64,000 nucleotides of DNA, from the NCBI GenBank assembly GCA_047967505.1, contig CM106538.1; one strand, given 5' to 3'. The translations under genes were made by a program, and so were the position numbers. The stretch comes from Dipteris shenzhenensis. Lineage: Eukaryota; Polypodiophyta; Polypodiopsida; Gleicheniales. Below, piece by piece: positions 55,430 to 64,000 of this stretch. The notes below the pieces were generated by a model, which saw only the letters and a list, made by a program, of their open reading frames with translations, did no database searches and was not told the DNA's origin. Every line of letters starts with the position of its first letter. Positions within the stretch are counted from its first letter, which is position 1.

Positions 55430-58170
55430 AACCAAAATGGAAGGGGGACACTTGGCAAGAAAGTGTGTGGGACACTTTTTAACAAAAGTGTAACTATAGC
55501 ATTGCCTTGAAGGCAGTGCTAACAAACAACCAATTTTCACCCTTTTTATACCAAGTGATTCATTCTTCAATGATTTGGCCAACTAGATGGGTAAATGGCC
55601 TTGAACAAGGAAATGACTGGCAAGAGATCATAACTGATGTTGAGCCATATTTCATTGATTTGGAAAAACCAAGTCTATTGAGGGACTAGACCAATGAAAT
55701 AAGTTTTTAAGGTCCTCCTTCTTGATGGGTTTGATATTGTAGAAAGGCAACATGATCATTATATTCCCCTTCTCCATCATTGATTTAATTTTTTCACTAT
55801 AAATTACATTTTTCCACACTTTCTATAGCACCTGACCCATTTCATGGAACATTACCCCATGCTATCAAAAGAAAGTATGTGTGATTACGTATGACTGATT
55901 GTTTATTAAGCAATGGGTTTATGATTTATTCAAATTTCACATGTTGAGTTAAAGAGTTGCTAACAAGGGTTATATTCATGTGCACTTCTAGTCATACACC
56001 TGTAGCCCTAGTTATAACATAAGGTATTAGAGCACAAAGGATATTGTGCATATGTCTGTATTCTAACTCTTCTATTGAGTTGCAGACGATGCTGGGAGAT
56101 AGGTGGCCGAGATGGCATGAGAAGAAGCAAACTTTTTTTCTTCTCCCACATTGTGTGAAGGGGTTGGCATCAATGGGGTTAGAGGATTTGTAACTTGGGT
56201 CTTCTAGGAGAAGTTTATTCTCTTCCTACTTTCCCCTCGCTCTCCTATTTGCCCATTTGATTTATGGGTAGCCTTTCCAAGGGACACTTGAGTAAGAAGA
56301 CCCTTCGATCCTTTGATTCTGACTTTGACCTGGATTGACGTAGATGATTTTTCTCAACTTCAACCATTGTGTATTGCATATGGCCATAGAGCCTTACTTT
56401 GATCGAATTGTCATGTCTAGTGAAGACCCCCACATCTTTTGTGGCTTTGTACATTGCATCAAGCCACAAGCCTCAAGTTGCCTCAAGTAGCATAACTACT
56501 TCTTGCTCCATAACATTCCTGCCTAAAGTTCTAGGCTGTACCGCCCTTTTCAAGTCATAAGCCTTGATGATTAGAAGGTTATCTCTATTTTCTATAGCTT
56601 TGTCTTTCCCTTGTCGTGAGTAACATGCATCATAGCTTCTTCATTCCACAAAGCCATGTGCAAATACATTTGCTAAAGACACAATTCTAAGATCTACTCC
56701 TTAGTAAGTGAATCTATTTTATTTTTTCCCATTCGAGATGGATTACTCCATGTCCTTAAATGCTGGATCAGAATGGTTTTGAATGCATAAGTTCCATCAA
56801 GGCTGCACTTTTTATAAGCTCATGTAGTTTTGGCAAAAGTAACGACATCCATCCTTAAAGCATGAGTGCAATGTCTTCATAGAAAGGACAAATGGAGCAT
56901 AGAATCAACAAAGTCTTCATTAGAAGACCAAAATTCATAAGCCTTAGATAACATGGAGCATATATGATCACACAATTCCATTTGATTTGATTTTGGATAG
57001 GTCATTTGAACCTACTCAAGAATAGCATCAATTTTGATTCAAATTACTACTTAAATTGGGACATGAGCTCATCTACAATAGTGAGTTGAACCTAAAACAT
57101 GTTGTGGAGGTTTCTCTATTGGGTCATTGTTTCCCTGGGTGTAGCCTTTTTTGGTGAGGTTCATGGAATTTTCTGTATATAGGTATCTTGCATGACCCGT
57201 AACTTATGCTTTGCTCAACGGAATTCAGCAAACTTTGTCTTCAAGTTGTAATACACATTTCAAACTTGAACATGAAAGAAAAAAATTATGTAATAAGGAT
57301 TTGAAACAAGACCGTAAAATAATTACAAGTGCTATGTTTCATGTGAAGCATGCATCCTGAAGACTATAGGATATAACAATTTATTCAAAGACATCAAAAT
57401 TTTATTCTATAGATACATGCAACCAAGTAATCATTCAAAAGTACACTACGTGAGCTTCTCCTCAACCCAAGGATGCACCTAAATGAGATCATTATGGATG
57501 GGTTAATGGGGCCTCCAATGTTGTGCTAAAGTGATGCATACCCATTTGAGGGCATGCTCCATAACTTTTTTTTGATTTGTTGAAAACCAAAACGGATTGA
57601 AAACTTGGAATCCAAGCTATTGGGACAAGTGCATGGTGGTCTTAAAACGTTGATAGTTGATGGTATTGGTATCTAGATTCACCCTAAAATGGAAGAAGTT
57701 GGAAAGTGCAATTTGTGCATGTGCAAATATATTTTAATAAATCCAACACTATTTACAATTTTGAATTCTTTCTTTTCCCATGCACTTACTTGCTATATGG
57801 CTCATAAGCATGCCAAAGGTCATTGCATTTAATAATACACAACATCAAACCCGATGGTGTGCCCTTTGGCCTATTTGTGTTTTGAAGCATTTTAGGGCAC
57901 ATTGCACTTGTTTGTGATATCCAAGTCTGCTAACGTGTATCACCGGAGGGGGAAAAACCAACAGCTTAAATTTTGCTACCCCCATGAATTTTGAATTTTC
58001 ACACCTCCCACCCATCAAATCTTGGAAGATTAAGTACCTGCAACCTGCCCCTGCCCTGCAAATGCCCTACAACCCACACGCACCTCAACATGACCTTGCA
58101 AAGACTTTGGTTTGCCATTGTCTTCTTTCGGGTAAGTTGTCTTCTAATCTTTAATTGCCTTACCAGATAG

Positions 58171-58424
58171 CTTCTCCAAGTCTAATCAAGAATGTGGATC
58201 TTACCTTTACTAAAAGGCCAAAAGTGATTTGTCAATGCAGAGTACAATATAGTTCAGAGCGCAAGAAAAGGAGAGGCAGCCTAAGTGCAGAAGTCATTGC
58301 TACAGTGATGACGTTTTGGCATAAAAATATGAGAGTTTCTCCAAATAGAAAGGACATCTGTAAGAAGCAGACGGGATGAAAGGTGTTTGAGGAGCACATC
58401 ATACACATGCTAAATATAACGCAG
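58171..58424 (+). pseudogene. Copy-2 version of the candidate exon, with a stop
   Basis: Same length and splice sites (ACCAGATAG|C; ACGCAG|GTTAGT) as 49927-50180, but TGC has become TGA at 58377-58379. Other differences change residues. Confidence 0.5.
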
Positions 58425-59155
58425 GTTAGTGGTACCTAAACTAGCCTGGTGGTTGTTTGTGATTGAGCTTTGGGATAGCTTACTTGTTTCATTTCTTAAA
58501 CTAGGCTTGGACTAAATGTGATTGTCTTAGACCAGAATAGTGGTTGGATCATCATGCAACCATAGGCTGGTTCAGCTCAATTGCTAGCTATGTGATTGTC
58601 CTGAACCAGTGCATGTGGTTGAACATCCATTAGTTGTTATTCAGCCCGGTGGCATGGTCGAGCAAAAATTAATAGTAATATATTTCATAATATATTGTTA
58701 TTTTACTAAACCAGCCCGGTGATTGGAACATCATGCAACCGTGGCTGCTTTGGCTCAATCACCAGTTATGTGATTGTCCTGAATGAGCATGGTTGAACAA
58801 ACATTACTTATTAACCAGCTGCGTGGTTGAAATTATTGTATTTCTTAGTACCTAAATTCATTAAATTTAATTTCCTACTATTCGGGTCACATACCACTGC
58901 TAAATTGTGAAATTCAGAAATGAAAAGCAATATATTGTTATTTTCCAATGGTGAAATTCAAAAATGAAAAGCAATATACTTGTTATTGTCTAATATGTGA
59001 AGTTGAGTCCGTCAGGCTAAACCATCCCAGTGGTTGAAACTATGATAGTGTCCTAAACCATCCCGGTGGTTGAAATTGTGAGTGACTATTGTCGTAAACA
59101 TGTCCTAAACCAGACCGGTGATTGAAATTGTGACTCTCCTAAACCAGCGTGGTGG

Positions 59156-59400
59156 CTCGGGGGGTCACTATGTATAAACCCTCTATATCACATGCGTTCA
59201 AGTCCTATATTTAAAGTCCCTTATCTGTAAAAAATTTCATTAATAAAATGTACCCCTTTTCTATACAAATCTGTAAATTTTTTCCAAAACTATTTTAAAT
59301 AGTCCCTTATGTATATTTATTTCTATAAATTTTAGAAATTAAAAAAATCCTTCTGTTAAACTCACGTGATAGGGTTACATACGATGAGTGACCCCCCCAA
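59156..59400. mobile_element. MULE-type MITE, 245 bp
   Basis: Terminal inverted repeats start (C)TCGGGGGGTCACT and (T)TGGGGGGGTCACT and continue imperfectly for about 35 bp (TGTA..AACCCT..TATCAC). A perfect 9-bp target duplication GCGTGGTGG flanks it (59147-59155 and 59401-59409); 9 bp is the Mutator-superfamily length. Copy 1 of the segment has the empty site (GCGCAGTGG, 50902-50910). AT-rich interior without coding capacity. Confidence 0.88.
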
Positions 59401-59579
59401 GCGTGGTGGTTGAAATTTGTTTTGCTTCATTATATACTTTAATTAGACTGTGTTTTGTGTTCTTTTAGTAGTAGCAAAAAGGGGGCTCATTGTTCTATTG
59501 TTCCTGCATGTTGGGTCAACAGAATGAATTGTATCTCAAGTTTATGGATCGGAATCCGAACATTTCAATTGGGCAGAGG

Positions 59580-59836
59580 TGTTGAGAGTTCATGCTCAAC
59601 ATCATGTGATCATGTGTGCATAGCACCATCACGTGATCATATGTGTATAGCACTAACCTTATAGAGTGCTATAAAGGAAAGGGTTAGATCCCCTAACCCT
59701 AACCCTAAAAGGGTTTGTATATATTCTATTTTTTGAACTAAATCTAGTGTACAGTTAGTCATTTGTGGTGTGCTCTCTAGCTGTGCCCTCTCTCCTCATC
59801 TCCACTCTTCTCCTCTTCCCTCTTCATATTTTGTCA
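59580..59836 (+). repeat. Copia-5 LTR
   Basis: 257 bp, TGTTGAGAG...TTTTGTCA; same terminal inverted repeat, CACGTGATCA unit, CCCTAACCCTAACCCTAA run and TATATAT as in copia-4. Confidence 0.92.
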
Positions 59837-59848
59837 TGGTATCAGAGC

Positions 59849-61783
59849 TCCCTTGCCTTTCGCTGAGGCATTGCCAATCTCGAGAGAGTGAGAGAGATTG
59901 TGAGATTGAGTGTTCTTTCACTTCCGTTGAGAGATAGAGAAATTTCCATCCATTTGAGAGGAATTTCCGTCCATGAGAGATTGAGAGATTTCCGTTAATC
60001 TCATTCCATTCTATTCATTCCTTCTTTAAGAGTTTCTATTCATTGGAGAGAGAAAGAGGGAGCGAGATTTCAGTTGAGAGAGATTCACTCTGAGAGATTG
60101 TGTGAAAGAGAGAGAGGTTTTGAGATATCTGTGAGAAAGAGTTCTTAGACTCCCTCAATGACTGCATACCTGAGGTGCATTAGCCCCTGCGTGCTCGCCA
60201 AGTCTACAAGGCTCCGACCTTGACTACATGCCCACAACAAATAAGGCTCTCTATGCATAGCCTTCTCAGCGAGGGCTCATCCACGACGGCCTGCTTCTCC
60301 AAGCTTTGACCCGCCGGGCTCACGGGCTCACGGGCAATGCTTCAAAACTGCCCATGCAAGCCACCTCTCCAAAGCTTCTACAAAGCTTCCAACAAACAGG
60401 CCTACTTCCAACAAATGGCTCCTATAGCAGAAGCCTTGGACGTCTCCAATCGGCAGTGCGGCTCTACATCGGCTCTCATCGACTCGACAACCTTCTACAC
60501 GGCCTTCTCTAGGCAACGCCAAGCTTCTAGCTCAGCAACTCTGTAAGCCGCGCAGTGCCTAGCTCCATATAGCCTGTATTCCTTATATCCCCTGTTACTC
60601 ACTACGTCACCAACCGTCTTGTTGGTAATAATGAACGCAAAGATGGTGAAGAAGAAGAGCAAGACGATGAGCGGCATGAGTCACAATTGAAGCACAACTC
60701 CATGGAATTGGTCTTGTCAAGCTCAACCAACTCGACATACTTTGCCACGGGATTCCCTTGAGCCCTGCATCGTCAACAGCCACGCTTTGGCCCAAAGTAA
60801 GGGCCCGCTCTTGGCAACGCCTCTCCTGACGGCCCTTCCCGATAGCTTGCGGGATCCCATACCCTCTGATGCCATCGATACCCTGCGCCATTCGACCTCT
60901 CAGCCTCTACAACGACTAAGAGAATTTGCATCTGCAAGGCGCCATCTCCATCGTTCAGTCCATCGCCTCCGTCGACCAAGATACCTGCATCTCTTCTTTG
61001 AGAGAGAAATTGCCACGTGGCAGATAAGGCCACATGGCACTCTTCAATCCCATCACCCACCTTAGGGCAAGGTAACCCGGGGTAGAGTAACCTTGGTAAA
61101 AAATGGATAAGGATGGTTAAGTGAACCCCTAGTCAAGTTAAGCCAAGGCTGGGCTACTCAGAGAAGGGTGGTCAAAAATCAGCCACGTGGCACTTATCCA
61201 TGGCACTTATCCACTTGCCATGTTATCCATCTTATCATCAATCTTATCATGCCACATCATCAACCTTATCATGCCACATCATGAAGGCAATCCTTATCTA
61301 CCACATCACCCTTGCCAGCTCAGTAGGCCACGTCACCTGTGCCACGTCAGCACAAACACGTCATCATCGACTACCACATCATCATCGATTGCCACATCAC
61401 CTATGCCACATTAGTAGTTCATGTCATCACTACACATCAGCATTGCCATGTCATTTGCTGACATCATCATCTATGCCACCTCACTAGTGCCACCTAAGTA
61501 GTCCAATCAACACTGACCTCTGTAGGCACTCACAGTGCTCCACAGTCACTTCATGTGACCACTTCTGCCACCTCAGCACAAGCTCCACTGGCACACCTCT
61601 TGCTAGGCATAGTGCCACATCATCATTGCATGTGACTCATAGTGACACATCATCATTGAGCACCATTTGCACTCCTTTTGCCCCTCCACCTAGATCAAGT
61701 CATATCTCTTGATCCAGGAAGAATTTGAGGGCGCACCAAAAAGGAAAGTCGCTCGTTTTTTTGTGCTCTACGTGCTCATCACA
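59849..61783 (+). other. Copia-5 leader with ACGT-core sites
   Basis: Begins with GAGAGATTGTGAGA-type repeats. The GC-richer middle (60150-61060) has only overlapping short frames on both strands. 61180-61640 carries GCCACGTCA, GCCACATCA and ACACGTCATC words, more degenerate and fewer than in copia-4. Confidence 0.7.
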
Positions 61784-64000
61784 TCATTGATTTGGAAAAA
61801 CCAAGTCTATTGAGGGACTAGACCAATGAAATAAGTTTTTAAGGTCCTCTTTCTTGATGGGTTTGATATTGTAGAAAGGCAACATGATCATTATATTCCC
61901 CTCTACATCATTGATTTAATTTTTTCACCATAAATTACATTTTTCCACACTTTCTATAGCACATGACCCATTTCATGGAACATTACCCCATGCTATCAAA
62001 AGAAAGTATGTGTGATTACATATGACTAAATGTACTATCTTGCTGCTCTGATGTATCTCAAGACTCTTTTGGCTGCATTCCAATGAGACTATTTTGGATA
62101 ACATAAGGTATTAGAGCACAAAGGATATTGTGCCTATGTTTGTATTCTATCTCTTCTATTGAGTTGCAGACGATGCTAGGAGATAGGTGGCCAAGATGGC
62201 ATGAGAAGAAGCAAACTTTTTTTCTTGTCCCATATTGTGGGAAGGGGTTGGCATCAATGGGGTTAGAGGATTTGTAACTTGGGTCTTCTAGGAGAAGTTT
62301 ATTCTCTTCCTACTTTCCCCTCGCTCTGCTATTTGCCCATTTGATTTATGGATAGCCTGTCCAAGGGACACTGAGTAAGAAGACCCTTCGATCCTTTGAT
62401 TCTGCCTTTGACCTGGATTGACGTAGATGATTTTTCTCAACTTCAACCATTGTGTATTGCATATGGCCATAGAGCCTTGCTTTGATCAAATTGTCATGTC
62501 TAGTGAAGACCCCCACATCTTTTGTGGCTTTGTACATTGCATCAAGCCACAAGCCTCAAGTCGCCTCAAGTAGCATAACTACTTCTTGCTCCATAACGTT
62601 CCTGCCTATAGTTCTAGGCTGTACCGCCCTTTTCAAGTCATAAGCCTTGATGATTAGAAGGTTATCTATACTTTCTATAGCTTTGTCTTTCCCTTTTCGT
62701 GAGTAACATGCATCATAGCTTCTTCATTCCACAAAGCCATGTGCAAATACATTTGCTAAAGACACAATTCTAAGATCTACTCCTTAGTGAGTGAATCTAT
62801 TTTATTTTTTCCCATTCGAGATGGATTACTCCATGTCCTTAAATGCTAGATGAGAATGGTTTTAAATGCATAAGTTCCATCAAGGCTGCACTTTTTATAA
62901 GCTCATGTAGTTTTGGCAAAAGTAACAACATCCATCCTTAAAGCATGAGTGCAATGTCTTCATAGAAAGGACAAATGGAGCATAGAAACAACAAAGTCTT
63001 CATTAGAAGACCAAAATTCATAAGCCTTAGATAACATGGAGCATATATGATCACACAATTCCATTTGATTTGATTTTGGATAGGTCATTTGAACCTACTC
63101 AAGAATAGCATCAATTTTGATTCAAATTACTACTTAAATTGGGACATGAGCTCATCTACAATAGTGAGTTGAACTTTAAACATGTTGTGGAGGTAGCTCT
63201 ATCGGGTCATTGTTTCCTTGGGTGTAGCCTTTTTTGGTGATGTTCATGGACTTTTCTGTATATAGGTATCTTGCATGACCCATAACTTATGCTTTGCTCA
63301 ACGAAATTCAGCAAACTTTGTCTTCAAGTTGTAATACACAAACATGAAAGCAAAAAATTATGTAATAAGGATTTGGAACAAGTGCTATGTTTCATGTGAA
63401 GCATGCATCCTGAAGACCATAGGATATAACAATTTATTCAAAAACATCAAAATTTTATTCTATAGATACATGCAACCCAATAATCATTCAAAAGTACACT
63501 ATGTGAGCTTCTCCTCAACCCAAGGATGCACCTAAATGAGATCATTATGGATGGGTTAATGGGGCCTCCAATGTTGTGCTAAAGTGATGCATACCCATTT
63601 GAGGGCGTGCTCCATAACTTTTTTTTGATTTGTTGAAAACCAAAACGGATTGAAAACTTGGAATCCAAACTATTGGGACAAGTGCATGGTGGTCTTAAAA
63701 CGTTGATAGTTGATGGTATTGGTATCTAGATTCACCCTAAAATGGAAGAAGTTGGAAAGTGCAATTTGTGCATGTGCAAATATATTTTAATAAATCCAAC
63801 ACTATTTACAATTTTGAATTGTTTCTTTTTCCATGCACTTACTTGCTATATGGCTCATAAGCATGCCAAAGGTCATTGCAATTAATAATACACAACATCA
63901 AACCCGATCGTGTGCCCTTTGGCCTATTTGTGTTTTGAAGCATTTTAGGGCACATTGCACTTGTTTGGGATATCCAAGTCTGCTGACGTGTATCACCGGA
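61784..64000 (+). repeat. Segmental repeat, copy 3 (partial, runs off the window)
   Basis: Corresponds to copy 2 from about 55652 onwards. The first 1.3 kb of the unit are absent; the junction with copia-5 shares TCAT (61784-61787). One internal stretch is replaced by a copia-derived patch. Confidence 0.92.
62031..62098 (-). mobile_element. Short patch of copia RT/RNase H sequence
   Basis: The reverse complement matches copia-4 at about 37560-37620 (AGTCTCA(C/T)TGGAATGCAGCC, AAAAGAGTCTTGAGATACAT) with few differences over about 60 bp. It replaces roughly 120 bp present in copies 1 and 2 (about 47665-47785). No LTR or target duplication, so it is filler DNA rather than an insertion by retrotransposition. 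Confidence 0.85.

Larger units (their letters stand above)
54386..59565 (+). repeat. Segmental repeat, copy 2
   Basis: Pairs with 45776-51066. Specific features: an additional insert of about 40 bp near 54610, a single TG/AG block (55346-55425), a stop in the candidate exon, and a 245-bp MITE at 59156-59400. Otherwise only a few percent different. Confidence 0.92.
59580..61787 (+). mobile_element. Copia-5: LTR and leader of a copia-4 relative, truncated
   Basis: An LTR (59580-59836) with about five substitutions to the copia-4 LTR, a TGGTATCAGAGC primer site (59837-59848) and about 1.9 kb of leader. Leader start and end match copia-4; the middle is different. It stops at about 61787, before gag, fused directly to copy 3 of the segmental repeat. 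Gag-pol, 3' LTR and right target duplication are missing. Confidence 0.9.

Noticed and set aside
59180-59205. GTTCAAGTCC, resembling a tRNA B box
   Set aside because: It lies inside the MITE, has no A box at the proper distance and no cloverleaf stems.
60306-61065. Overlapping frames on both strands in the GC-richer copia-5 leader
   Set aside because: Short, mutually overlapping, no domain and not conserved in the copia-4 leader.

Overview
The window looks like repeat-dominated nuclear DNA of a land plant. It is moderately AT-rich and packed with nested transposable elements: Ty1/copia elements primed by initiator-Met tRNA (binding site TGGTATCAGAGC), a CACTA DNA transposon whose transposase has the plant TNP2, DUF4218 and DUF4216 architecture, a Ty3/gypsy scrap and a MULE-type MITE. 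I cannot place the species. No complete host gene is visible. The only good host-gene candidate is a reading frame open from the left edge of the window to base 739.

Left part (1-20 kb): partial unknown gene (2-739); old CACTA remnant with a decayed TnpA-like gene (about 2735-5545); truncated minus-strand copia-1 (about 5546-9239) abutting it; intergenic DNA with a 198-bp tandem duplication; minus-strand copia-2 with both LTRs and a GGAAC target duplication (12224-17335), inserted into one arm of an older inverted repeat (to about 17950); a 359-bp tandem duplication (18884-19600); a CACTA-type terminus ending at 20165.

Middle (20.5-41.2 kb): CACTA-1 (20572-27752) is complete from end to end, with 30-bp terminal inverted repeats starting CACAACAA and a TAT target duplication. 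It carries two divergent genes. The minus-strand TNP2-type transposase can be followed through eight exons with consistent splice phases. The plus-strand TnpA-like gene has three exons. Clusters of a GCGTCTAT motif sit at both ends and between the two genes. Copia-3 (28391-41224, minus, TSD TGGAT) is split by copia-4 (31277-38496, plus, TSD GGCAT). The LTRs of copia-4 differ by one indel, so it is by far the youngest insertion. Its 2.4-kb untranslated leader holds an array of about a dozen CCACGTCA sites.

Right part (41.2-64 kb): gypsy reverse-transcriptase remnant; a nine-copy tandem array built around a short hairpin; a very diverged array of roughly 180-bp units; and a 5.3-kb segment present three times (45776-51066, 54386-59565, 61784 to window end). 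The second copy carries a MITE insertion with a 9-bp duplication. The third is fused to a truncated copia-5 (LTR plus leader, 59580-61787) and contains a patch of copia coding sequence.

A theme runs through the coding remnants. Nearly all internal stops checked are TAG or TGA where CAG, CGA or TGG fits the frame, as expected from deamination of methylated cytosine in silenced transposons.
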